Shown here piece after piece: positions 31,836 through 41,315 of a DNA stretch of 64,000 nucleotides (within the stretch, counting starts at the first letter, position 1; each line of letters starts with the position of its first letter). This DNA is from Arcuatula senhousia (taxonomy: Eukaryota > Mollusca > Bivalvia > Mytilida > Mytilidae), in assembly GCA_963971305.1 (NCBI GenBank), contig OZ020309.1, positions 19,027,001 through 19,091,000 on the forward strand. Direction: 5' to 3'. Under the pieces are notes generated by a model. It saw only the letters and a program-made list of their open reading frames with translations, was not told the DNA's origin and searched no databases. The translations under genes and the position numbers were made by a program.

Positions 31836-32202
31836 AAATGAAAACAAAGAAGAAAAAAAGAAAAACCCAAAAAGGGTTGCAGCCGGTAAAAGGGGTGCAG
31901 AAGTAAGAACAAGAAATGCAGAATTAAGAAAAAAAGAATTAGAAAAAATGAAAATAGAAAATTTAAAAATCAAACAAATAACAAAAGATTCAGAAACAGA
32001 TGAACCAAAAGAAATTTGTCTTCCTCCTTGTCCAGAACATTCAATAAATTTATTAAATTATGGATTTGTACTTTTTCCAATAGGTATTGTTGGATTGGGG
32101 TGGTATATTCATAATAAAAATAAAAAACCAGAAAAAACCATGGAGTGTAAAAAGGAATCAAAAAAAGAAAAAAAAGAAATTGACCCTTTTGAATTTAACT
32201 AA
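31825..32202 (+). CDS. Small basic membrane protein, 125 residues
   Basis: A highly charged N-terminus (KKKNPKRVAAGKRG, residues 11-24) is followed by a lysine/glutamate helix, a CLPPCP motif near 65-70, one membrane span (about 74-95, LLNYGFVLFPIGIVGLGWYI) and a basic C-terminal tail. It overlaps the preceding gene by 11 bp; ATG codons at 31825 and 31828 are both possible starts. The topology resembles small virion membrane or DNA-condensing proteins, but no homologue function is known to me. Confidence 0.65.
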   Translation: MMNENENKEEKKKNPKRVAAGKRGAEVRTRNAELRKKELEKMKIENLKIKQITKDSETDEPKEICLPPCPEHSINLLNYGFVLFPIGIVGLGWYIHNKNKKPEKTMECKKESKKEKKEIDPFEFN

Positions 32203-32217
32203 ATTTATTATATTAAA

Positions 32218-32454
32218 ATGGCAGCATCAAAAGACGGAAAAGAAATTGTAAATATGTTATATCATGCGGGAGTGGAAACGTTATTAACAATTGGATATGC
32301 GGAATTAGGTAGAAAGGTATTAAAAAGATCGGCACCAAAAGTGGATTTCAATATGCATGATGTTGCAATGTTAACCGTTGATATACTACTCGCAATGGCA
32401 ACTAAAGATATGTTGGTTAAACAAGGTATCATACCCGCTGATATAATGAAGTGA
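32218..32454 (+). CDS. Small Polinton protein, 78 residues
   Basis: This compact, mainly helical protein (NMLYHAGVETLLTIGYAELG and DVAMLTVDILLAMATKDMLV) starts at ATATTAAAATG, 15 bp after the previous stop. The hydrophobic C-terminal helix may sit in a membrane. The function is unknown. Consistent spacing and start motif argue that it is a real gene despite its size. Confidence 0.6.
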   Translation: MAASKDGKEIVNMLYHAGVETLLTIGYAELGRKVLKRSAPKVDFNMHDVAMLTVDILLAMATKDMLVKQGIIPADIMK

Positions 32455-32483
32455 GCGAACCTCTTTAAAACAATGATTATAAA

Positions 32484-32903
32484 ATGGCAAGCGCTTTAGC
32501 AATGATGCTTGGTGGGGCAATAACAAACGCTTTTGCATTTTCGGGGAGTAATTATTTATTTTCGCATATGGGTAGTAATGCAAACGAAGAGAAAATCAGA
32601 CATGATAAAGCTATAGAAAAATTGGAAAAAGCACAAGCGGAATGGAATAAAAAAAGAATACAAAGATTAGATTTTATTAATGAACAATTACAAAAGGAAC
32701 ATCACGCGGTTCAGACTTTTGAAGATGTTGACCAGGCAATGAAACTATACTATCGTGTCACAAATAAACAATTATCTCAGTTACCAGACAAACCTACATT
32801 AAATGATTTTTATACTCCATCGGATGACCAGAAAAATAGAGAGATTGCATTTGTTGTTGGTGGTATGGCATTAACTGGATTTGTTGCATGGAAGTTAGGA
32901 TAA
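32484..32903 (+). CDS. Polinton 139-residue protein with N- and C-terminal hydrophobic segments
   Basis: It starts on ATTATAAAATG. A Gly/Ala-rich hydrophobic N-terminus (MASALAMMLGGAITNAFAF) precedes a charged helix (KAIEKLEKAQAEWNKKRIQR). A YTPSDDQKNREIAFVVGG block leads to a C-terminal membrane-type segment (~122-138). I recall unnamed relatives in cnidarian genomes. It ends 9 bp inside the convergent polymerase gene. A virion-membrane or assembly role is inferred only from context. Confidence 0.65.
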   Translation: MASALAMMLGGAITNAFAFSGSNYLFSHMGSNANEEKIRHDKAIEKLEKAQAEWNKKRIQRLDFINEQLQKEHHAVQTFEDVDQAMKLYYRVTNKQLSQLPDKPTLNDFYTPSDDQKNREIAFVVGGMALTGFVAWKLG

Positions 32904-35900
32904 AAATCCAAAAGGACGAGTGTCAATTCCATTATCTAAAATATATCTTTTGTCGTCGAACGGAGACATACTTATTTTATTTACTTCATTAACATACATT
33001 TTGTGTTTGCTAGAGTTTAGTGTACACATTTTATTCATTTTAGTCTTGTTGTTAAATAGACAATCTTTATAATCGTCAAATTTAATATCTTTAGTTATTG
33101 TAGTTTTTCCAATTCCTTTTAATTTTTTTTCTTCACTTAAATCCGTTAATGTATAAGAATATGCTTTACTTTTTAAGAAAACTATTTCATTCATAATTTT
33201 CCCGTTTAGTTCATCTTTAAATTTACCAATTACCTTTTTATTTTTTTCTGAATATAAGGAGTGATCCTTTGGATATCCGGACGTATCTAATTCGTCTAAT
33301 ATGTTTTTCATATCCTCGTAAACATCTTCGGCTTTAATATTCAAAAACATACTATCGGTATCAGATGCAACCACTTCATTATCTTTCCATAATTTATTAA
33401 CAATATTATAATAAAACTCGTACATTAATTGTTTTGAGTAATCCAATATAGTTTGTCCCAAATAAATAGGTTTATTAAATTTAATAGAGGTGACGTTGTT
33501 TTCAATTGCAACAAAGTTATCATTAAATATAATTGAGTCTTTAAAATTTGGTTTTTTTATATATTTTTTAACTTCTTCCCTTTCCGTCAATAATTTAATT
33601 TCGCTTCTTCCTCTGATGTTTTCCAGCGTTTTACCGTAGAAACTGTTGTTCATCAATTTCCAAAGATCTTTTTCAAAATCTGATTTTGCTTTGGTTCTTT
33701 GTTCTGTATTGAAATTTATGTATTTTGCTAACCAGTCTGATTCTTTAAACGAAATTGTTCTGTGAACTTTTATTACCTTCATCCCAAGTTTAATGTATTT
33801 TTTCAAAATGCTGTCGTGAATTATATATTTTTCTTTATCTTTCAATGTTAAAAATAATTTTTCTTCATTACCCAATGGTTTATTTCCTAATAATTTTAAT
33901 TGATAAGGGGATAATTCTTCCTTTTTTATTTTCATCTTTTCCGGCGCTAAAGGATATTTGTATGTTTTCTTTTTACATTTTTTTTGTATATTTCAAATCA
34001 CATTCGATTATACATCCTCTTCCTTTTGGAATATTTTTATAATAATTAGGATCTTCTTCCCATTTAAAATCACCAGTTGGTAACTTTTGAGACATTGCCC
34101 AACCATATAAATTATTTGCATCAAGATATAATAAATATTTTTCTATTAAAAATTCATTTAAATTTCCTCCATTTTTTATTATTTTTATACATTCTTCCAT
34201 TTCATATTCATCCAATATTCTTTTTCCATTATCATAATTTGGAGTATATTTATTAAATGCTTTTACGTGTCTTGGTCCTAAAACTCCGGAAAATCCTCCT
34301 CTTATTCCTTTCTCAAACATTTGTAACATATCAACATCAATTATCAATTCCAATTTTACCCCTGTATATTTTAATCCACATTGCCATGTCAAACCAGGAG
34401 CGGAATAACAGTAACATGGGTCAATTTCATGATTTTCCAAAAAGAATTTTCTAAATTTTTCAAATGCATCAGCCAAGATAAGAACATCTGTTTTAAGATA
34501 TAAATTATGATAATCTTTTAAAGTTTTACAATTATAATGTTTCCAAACTTTTTGTGTATGTTTATACTCTTCTTCTGTTATTGTTTTTTGGTTTAATGTT
34601 GAATAAAATTTTTCTATTGGTGGTAATTCTTTTTCTTTTAATTTCTCATATGAACTAATGTATTCATATGGATAATATCCTTTTTGTTTTAAAAGATTTG
34701 TATTCCCATCAAACTCTTTTTCTAAAATGGGAAATTTATTCATTGATTTTGCAATATCCGACAAACCTTTTAACATAAATCTATATGAATCTAGGAATCT
34801 TAATTTTTTATAATGTGATCCATAGTCAATGGCAATATAATTTTCTGAGCTTTTAGAAAGAAGTTTTACTTTATTATATTCATCTTCATACTTCATTAAT
34901 TCTTCAATTAAAAAGTGGAAATCGTAATTTGATCCATTATGAAAGAACACAGGTATTAATTTTGTTGCTTTACCTTCTTTTGTATTACAAGATTGACACG
35001 ATGCTCCTCTGTATTTACCTGAAAGATGATTATGTTCTCTGATTTTATTATTTTCTTTAAATTCATGTCCACATATGTAACATTTTGTTGCATTTTGGAA
35101 TTCTTCTTCTTCATGAATATTTAATGTTGGTTATTTCTTTTCATTAAGATACATTTTATAAGTTATTTCTTTGAATATTCCTATTACTTTTTCCACATAT
35201 TTTTCTACTGCATCATCACCAACATAAGAAAAGTATTGTGATTTAAATATTTCTGGGTAATCGGAATGAACATATATACCATAACTGTTTACTTCTTGTT
35301 TGCTTATTTGTTTAATATATGATTTATTAGGATCAGAACCGCATGATTGAATTGGAATATTATTTGCTTCAAAATCACAATATAAAACAAATGGTAATCT
35401 ATTCTTGAAATGATGATTTTTAAATTCAAGAATGTTTTTCCCTGGTTTTGGCATAATGGTTTTACAATGTTCATTATCATAACATATTTTTTTGTGTTTT
35501 ATTAGAGTTTCTTGTCTTTGAAATCCTTGCAAACAATTTCTACATGTGAAGGATTTGTGTATGTTTATCACACATAAAACTATCTAAATTTTTAATCAAA
35601 CAATAGTGAGTGTTTTCATCACTTTCAATATATAAGAGATCAATTAAGTTTTGGCTTTCCACGTTTGAAATACGAACAGGATACAAAGATTGTTTATTTG
35701 TTTGATTTTTTAAAGCAAATACATTTATACTTAGATAATTTTGTTTCTCTACTTTTGAGATATCTTTTATAGAAACAGGATATTCAATTCCTTTCATGTT
35801 AATTTCGTTTTCATATTCTTTATATTTAGTTAATCTTTGTTTATGTTCATTAGCTGGAAATAAACTTGCTAATATTGACCAAAGAAAACACTTATTATCG

Positions 35901-36328
35901 TTTTTATTTTGAACGTTGATAATATTACTTGATTTAAATTGGAGGGGAATATAAGACGAAGCTCTTTGATGTTCATATTTATATTGTTTTACTTTTACAC
36001 TTTTGATACCATCGAAAACAAAACCAGATCCTCTTTCTTGAAATTCATCTACCCAAGCTTTAAAATCATCTATTAAATTATTGTAAAATACAGATAAATT
36101 GTTTTGCGTTAGGACAACTTCAACGGGATGGGAATAATGACTTTCTATAATATCAAATGCCATGGGAGTTGTAAATTCACTCGTTATTATTATTTTTATT
36201 TTTAGAGGAAATTTATTAATAAGTATTTTATCTTTTAGTGATTCTATGTATTTAGTTATATCAGTTTCTTCTATATCATCAATGGTGGTTTCAGTTATAA
36301 GATCTTTAAACGATTTTTTTTGGATCAT
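32895..36328 (-). pseudogene. Protein-primed family B DNA polymerase, three lesions
   Basis: The start is placed at 36328, where the minus strand reads ATTAAAAATG. An N-terminal Polinton-type region (36328-35545) is followed by a C2HC-like zinc finger near 35530, exonuclease block I (DFE near 35372), a second Cys cluster (35030-34985), ExoII (HNGSNYDF near 34930), ExoIII (TDVLILAD near 34480), polymerase motif A (LDANNLYG near 34110), motif B (LMNNSFYGK near 33650) and motif C (SDTDS near 33355). Breaks are a frameshift at about 35550-35570, an in-frame TAA at 35131-35133, and one extra base in a run of eight T (plus strand) at about 33978. Intact length would be ~1145 residues, normal for Polintons. 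Its role would be protein-primed replication of the linear genome. Motifs themselves look unaltered, so inactivation is recent or partly an assembly artefact. Confidence 0.93.
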
Positions 36329-36587
36329 TTTTAATAGAAACAATTTTAATTAGGTATATTTTTTTATTTTTTAAGTAATATTCATGTTGATAATTAGGAT
36401 TTCTAATCATAAACTCTTGATAAGCTTTTTTATATTTTTCTTTATTTTCTTGATAATGTAATCTTTGTTTTGGTTTATTACATTGTTTACAAGCGGATTT
36501 AACGCCAAGACGCATTCTTCCATCTTTATGATATTCACAAAATGATTTACATTCTTTACACCTTGTGCAGATTTTTCCTTCCATCAT
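36306..36587 (-). CDS. Small zinc-ribbon/HNH-like Cys protein
   Basis: The 93 residues have Cys pairs C7-x2-C10 and C33-x2-C36 plus C13 and C17, in a KICTRC…RLGVKSACKQC pattern, then a tyrosine/lysine-rich helical tail. Such paired Cys ribbons occur in small HNH-nuclease-related proteins of large DNA viruses. No clear HNH catalytic His-Asn-His set is visible, so a zinc-binding DNA-interaction protein is the safer reading. The start sits on CTTTAAAAATG in the divergent region shared with integrase. Its 3' end overlaps the polymerase start by ~23 bp, suggesting co-expression. Confidence 0.65.
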   Translation of the reverse strand: MMEGKICTRCKECKSFCEYHKDGRMRLGVKSACKQCNKPKQRLHYQENKEKYKKAYQEFMIRNPNYQHEYYLKNKKIYLIKIVSIKNDPKKIV

Positions 36588-36619
36588 TTTTAAAGAAAAC
36601 TTTTTTAGTTACTTAAAAA
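36588..36619. promoter_or_regulatory. Divergent intergenic region between zinc protein and integrase
   Basis: The 32 bp carry the start-proximal motif on both strands: CTTTAAAAATG toward 36587 (minus) and ACTTAAAAAATG toward 36620 (plus). It probably drives the replication/integration genes in both directions; this is inferred from sequence layout. Confidence 0.5.
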
Positions 36620-37438
36620 ATGTCAAAAAAAAATCTTACAAATAAATTGGCAGATGAATTACACCATAGAGTTGTAAAATCGTTTCCTAAAAGACGTGTT
36701 TATGTTCATTCAATAGACCAAACATGGGCAGTTGATTTGATTGATATGCAACCATATTCAAAACAAAATAAACACTATAAATATTTATTAGCAGTTATAG
36801 ATGTTTTTAGTAAATATGGTTGGTTAATCCCTTTGAAAAACAAAACAGGAGCAACGGTCAGCGAAGCTTTTAAAACATTATTCAAAGAAAGAAAACCAAT
36901 GTATATTTGGTCGGATAAAGGATCAGAATTTTATAATCGACAAGTAAAAGAATTGTTAAAAGACAATAACATAAAGTTATATTCAACTGAGAATGAAGAA
37001 AAATCTAGTGTGGTGGAACGCTGGATAGGAACAATGAAACAGCATATGTATAAATACTTTACTGCCAATGACACTTTAAAATATTACGATATATTAGATA
37101 AATTGGTTAAAAATTATAATAATACGGTACATTCTTCAATTAAAATAACACCCGTTGCAGCGAGTAAATTGGAAAATGAATTAACGGTACGTCAAAATTT
37201 ATATTCGGAAAAGGAAGATAAAATAACAAAACCCAAATTCAAAGTAGGTGATAGAGTAAGAATAACAAAAAAGAAAGGTAAATTCGAAAAGGGCTATACT
37301 ACTCGTTGGACTAGAGAAATATTTGTCATTGAAAAAGTTTTAAATACAAATCCTGTTACCTATAGAATAAACGATTTGAAAGGTGAAGAAATTAAAGGAA
37401 GTTTTTACGAACAAGAGTTACAGATCACTGAGTTTTAA
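36620..37438 (+). CDS. Polinton rve-family integrase
   Basis: This is a 272-residue retrovirus-type integrase. The catalytic core has Asp39 (WAVDLIDMQ), Asp99 (WSDKGSEFY) and Glu133 (SSVVERW). The C-terminal SH3-like DNA-binding part (KPKFKVGDRVRI…YEQEL, ~205-268) is present; no chromodomain is seen. The N-terminal HHCC zinc domain is not evident, as usual for this group. The enzyme would join the inverted-repeat ends to target DNA and give 6-bp staggered duplications, matching the TAGATA seen here. The ORF is intact, and it lies next to the right TIR. Confidence 0.95.
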   Translation: MSKKNLTNKLADELHHRVVKSFPKRRVYVHSIDQTWAVDLIDMQPYSKQNKHYKYLLAVIDVFSKYGWLIPLKNKTGATVSEAFKTLFKERKPMYIWSDKGSEFYNRQVKELLKDNNIKLYSTENEEKSSVVERWIGTMKQHMYKYFTANDTLKYYDILDKLVKNYNNTVHSSIKITPVAASKLENELTVRQNLYSEKEDKITKPKFKVGDRVRITKKKGKFEKGYTTRWTREIFVIEKVLNTNPVTYRINDLKGEEIKGSFYEQELQITEF

Positions 37439-37470
37439 GTTTTTAAATTTCCCGCCAACATTGTTTTTTT

Positions 37471-37821
37471 TTCAGTACCTTTTTTTTGTACCTCTTTTTT
37501 CAGTACCTTTTTTTTCAGTACCTCTTTTTTTCAGTACCTCTTTTTTTCAGTACCTCTTTTTCAGTACCTCTTCAGTACCTCACTTATCCACATGTCCACT
37601 CTCCCCATTTTATTTTCTGTCTCCTCCCAACTTTTTTGCAGGGGGGTTATATCCATGAGGGGGGTATACTGGGGTATGAAAAAAAAAACAGGGATGCGCT
37701 CAACCGATGCAAGTACAAATCTTTACATTTTCTGAAATTTTCCCAGTGGGGGGTACTGGTAGCGGTTTTTAACATTTTCAAAAACAGGGGTGGCCTAGAC
37801 TATCTCAAGTACATAACTACT
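37471..37821 (-). repeat. Polinton right terminal inverted repeat
   Basis: This is the reverse complement of the left TIR, ending …TATCTCAAGTACATAACTACT. The outer ~220 bp are near-identical to the left arm. The inner part is the same ~16-bp GGTACTGAAAAAAA-type array with about nine units of different A-run lengths, plus ~25 bp of unique sequence at the array border. Confidence 0.95.
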
Positions 37822-38093
37822 TAGATAAGGATAATTGGTCCACACTGTGCTGGATGAAGATAATTGGTCCACACTTTGCTAGATGTAGATGATTGGTCCG
37901 CACTGTGCCAGATGAAGATGATTGGTCCGCACTGTGCTAGATGAAGATGATTGGTTCGCACTGTCTTGTGTCTGATTAGTCTGCACTGTGCTAGAAATGA
38001 TTAGTCTGCACTGTGCTAAATGAAGATGATTAATCCACACTGTTCTAGATGAAGATAATTAGTCCGCATTGTGCTAGGTGAAGATGATAAGTC
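37822..38093. repeat. ~30-bp minisatellite, right of the Polinton
   Basis: About nine degenerate units of GATTGGTCCGCACTGTGCTAGATGAA follow the target duplication directly. Together with 22708-22763 they form one array interrupted by the Polinton. Confidence 0.85.
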
Positions 38094-38511
38094 AAGCCAA
38101 ACATCACTCGATCGGACATATTTAGATTTTACTTCGAAGAGCAGTCAAGTAAATAATGGCCATTTAAGAGATTTTTGGCTTTACTAGTGTTACTTTCCAA
38201 TTCTCTCTTCCACCGGACATGGTAATCAATAATTGGGGTTAAAAATTTTAATTTTAGTAGTTAGAGTGACAAAAGTTGATCCAGCACAGTGTACTATTTC
38301 TGGTTTCATGCACACGCTCTTAATTCTACTTGATATACTTCAAAGAAAGTTTCCCCGTTTTTTTAATAATTAGGACATCAATAAATGGGCGTTCTGTCCG
38401 TTAAAGCTGTATAATGTTTCCCTGGTGGGTTCTACATGTACATATCTCATTTTACACTTCAACAATTAAATATTGAATAACGACGTTTGATGAATGACCG
38501 AAAGAGTATTA

Positions 38512-38781
38512 GGCACGGACCATTTGATTTCCTGGGGGGCTGGGATTTTACCTTGAGCCGGGAATTTTTTTTCGCCCGCTTTGTGGGCCAGATATTTTTT
38601 TTTACACACATATTAAGCAAGGAAATTTTGTTGGCAAGGTTATTTTTTTCAATTGGCAAGATTGAAACCAGATTATTTTTTTCAACCTAGGTGCTGGCCA
38701 GATTATTTTTTTTTACAAAAATCAGGGCTGGGATTTTTTTTTCAAAAAAATACCCCCCCAGAAAATCAAATGGTCCGTGCC
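38512..38781. mobile_element. MITE with Harbinger-like ends (270 bp)
   Basis: Inverted repeats of ~28 bp start GGCACGGACCATTTGATTT and end in the complement GGTCCGTGCC. They are flanked by TTA on both sides (38509-38511 and 38782-38784). A 3-bp TWA-type duplication and GG-starting ends suggest a PIF/Harbinger non-autonomous element. The interior is T-rich with repeated GGCCAGATTATTTTTTT-like motifs and no coding capacity. Confidence 0.65.
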
Positions 38782-39938
38782 TTAATTGTTTTATTTCACG
38801 CAAACGAAACGAACAAAGTTTATTCGTTTTTTTAAAGCTGGTACAAAAATGTTCTATTGACAATACATCCCACTTTTTTCAATTTTTTGGAATCGTTTGA
38901 AAAAAAAGAAGCGTTTTAATCTTAATAGCAAATTTATAAGTGATATTTTTAAAGGTTTACCCCCTTACATTCTAAATTACTTTACTAATGATCTCATAAA
39001 ATGATGATTCGAATCAATCTCTTATTATGCAGATAGTTTAGAAACAGATCAAGTACTGATACATGTAAAATAAAATCCAAAGATTTCAACAAATATTTTA
39101 TTTGATTTATTTATGTACTGATTTAAGACGAAGGTGCCTATTTTTTCTGCACAATTAATGACATACAATGATCGTTAGACGTCTATTATAAATTTTCAGC
39201 ATGCCCTAACATTCATACCCAATGTCCTCATGGGTTTCGTACAATACCGAACTGGAATTACAAAGAATGCTTCATGTATGGTCATATTGTAATGGACAGG
39301 AGCATGTCTGAGGTATGATGTAAAGAGAATTTGCAAATCTGATTTTGTTAAGTAGCAATCTACCATGTTGATAGAAAAAAATATCATGTAGCAACTTTTA
39401 CAATAGTGATATGATATTTCGTTTTAATACAAAAACTTCTTGAAGAACAAGTCGTAAACTGCGAAACGAATTCGACCCCGTCGGAAAAAACCCAAACCAA
39501 TTTGGATTGTACGTGAAATAGAAAGCAACAGAATGGCCGAACAGGATCAGTCAATCTCAAATGTCTGAGGACCTAGTGTACCTTTTATTAACTTGCTGCA
39601 GATATTTACTTCGAGTGTTTCTAATATAACTCTTAGAGAAGATGAAATTTAAAGAGGTTTGTCCTCTTCACATTAAAAAAATTCTTTTTGGTTCTTGTTA
39701 CTCGTGTTTTTTTCCTTATTTCCTAGACTCGGTTTCCTACGAATGGTACAAAATTTAATAAAAAAAACCTGTGCTTATCTGAAAAATAAAATCGTATTTG
39801 TCTTTTTGCATTTGAACAATTTATCTATTACTTGAGTGGTGACTTTAACCTAGGAGCAACATTTAACTTTGTGAATGTTTTATTTAATTATAGAGTGTTT
39901 TTTTTTTGTCTCTTTAACCTATTATCAAATTTCTTCAG

Positions 39939-40038
39939 AATTTCTGTAAACGCCACTGTGCTGATTTATTCTACTTCACCGACATTCGAGAGGTTGCAGT
40001 TTTACAGCATTTCTTTACATCTACTGCGACATATGCAG
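39939..40038 (+). CDS. Candidate host-gene exon 1 of 2 (100 nt)
   Basis: The stretch is bounded by an acceptor (ATTTCTTCAG, ending 39938) and a donor (CAG|GTATTG at 40039). Read in frame 0 it encodes 33 stop-free residues including CKRHCADLFYFTDIREVA and leaves one extra base. The exon at 41316 starts with exactly two bases to complete that codon and continues open. I do not recognise the protein; two Cys and an aromatic-rich helix are visible. Further exons must lie upstream and downstream. A possible MAEQDQSISN start at 39533 is too weak to include. Confidence 0.5.
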
Positions 40039-40307
40039 GTATTGATAAATTACGTATAAGGGGATGAAAAACATTTTATTCTGCCCTCTGCATTTACATA
40101 TTATGCGATACACTTGTCATCATGTGTACACCAGTTCAATGATAACTTCAATGTTATCAGTAATTTGGAAACCGATTCGGAAACATATGGCGTTTTATAT
40201 CTAAACTTAACATATACAGGATAGAAATACAGCCCAAATTGACCGTTCATGTTTAATTTGTTTGACCTTTTAAAGAAAACTTATCCCGCTTTAATCAGAG
40301 ATTAGTA

Positions 40308-41084
40308 CAGTCAAACCTGTCTTAAGCAGTCACCTAAGGGGAAAACTAAAAGTGACCTTTATAGACAGGTGACCTCTTAATTGAGGTTTCATATATGGGA
40401 TATATTTTAAAGATATTAGACTAGACACATGTAGTATATAAATCCATGCATATTGTAGTAAGCAAGTGTATGTATACTTATATTGTTTTTATTTGTATTA
40501 TTCATTAAAAAGTTTTGAAAAATGAAATATTTATTATCAATTGAAATCAATGAAATACATTGTAAATATATGTACATATATGTCAATAAATACTTTTTAA
40601 AATGCAGTACATTGTGTTTTCACTGTTGTTTATACGCATATCAGTTTCTTTGGCGACAGCTCTATCACTTTACCAGCATTCGATTTTTGCAACGCTTCAT
40701 TTCGTTCATTTAAAGTTAAAGTTTTTCGTTTTAGAGACATCTTGTTGCATTGAGAATTTCGAATAAACTGATTTGAACCAATATTCATTAATATTCATTA
40801 ACAAGATTATTGATTTAGCCCTACGGGATCGGTACGTAACCAATGGATTCCAAATTTTATCACATGATCTTGACTTAAAAATCACGTGATTTCAGGTCAA
40901 AATGGCCGTTATGAGGAGACGAAAATCTTAATTCGGCAGAAAAAGGGTGACCGCTGACCGCGTTAGACAGGTGTCCGCTAAATCGAGTTAAAACATATAG
41001 GAAAAACGGTCGGGCGGGTTTTGAAATGACCGTTTTGTGCAGGTGACCGTTTATTAAAGGTGTCCGCTCGAGCAGGTTTGACTG
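40308..41084. mobile_element. pogo/mariner-like MITE (777 bp) in a host intron
   Basis: The ends are inverted repeats beginning CAGTCAAACCTGTCTTAAGC on the left and ending …GAGCAGGTTTGACTG on the right, with TA at 40306-40307 and 41085-41086. Subterminal repeats of GACAGGTGACC/GGTGTCCGC type recur in both arms. No transposase is encoded. It lies inside the intron between the two candidate exons. Confidence 0.8.
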
Positions 41085-41315
41085 TAGTTTGTCACCTTCG
41101 AGAAGCTCTATTCATCCAATCTTAAGTTAAGCTGTGAAAAAGTCTAAAGAACATGTGCCGTCAATATGAAACAACGCGTTTATAGCTAAAGATCCTTTCG
41201 CAGAAACCCGCACTCCCACTTAGTGTGGTTAGTGGTATGTTAGTGATAGCGTAATTTTGCATTAGTTAAAAACGACTCTCAAGACTAATCTAATTAAAGT
41301 ATTTTGTTATTGCAG

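Larger units (their letters stand above)
22764..37821. mobile_element. Maverick/Polinton (adintovirus-like) element, complete, 15,058 bp
   Basis: The ends are inverted repeats beginning AGTAGTTATGTACTTGAG and ending in the complement (…ACTACT), flanked by the perfect 6-bp direct repeat TAGATA (22758-22763 and 37822-37827). AG…CT termini and 6-bp duplications are hallmarks of Polintons. The content matches: rve integrase, protein-primed DNA polymerase B, A32-like ATPase, and candidate capsid genes. Gene order from the left is an unknown frameshifted gene, 194-aa and 446-aa membrane proteins, a 400-aa gene (minus), 215-aa, ~171-aa, candidate capsid, ATPase, four small genes, polymerase (minus), zinc protein (minus) and integrase. 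No adenain-type cysteine protease was found. The polymerase carries three lesions, so this copy is probably not autonomous. Confidence 0.96.

Noticed and set aside
32895..36328. Programmed frameshifting in the DNA polymerase
   Set aside because: Three separate lesions including an in-frame TAA make decay or sequence error more likely than regulation.
39533..39565. Start exon (MAEQDQSISN) of the host gene with exons at 39939 and 41316
   Set aside because: The possible donor (GTCTGA) is weak and the phase link cannot be shown.
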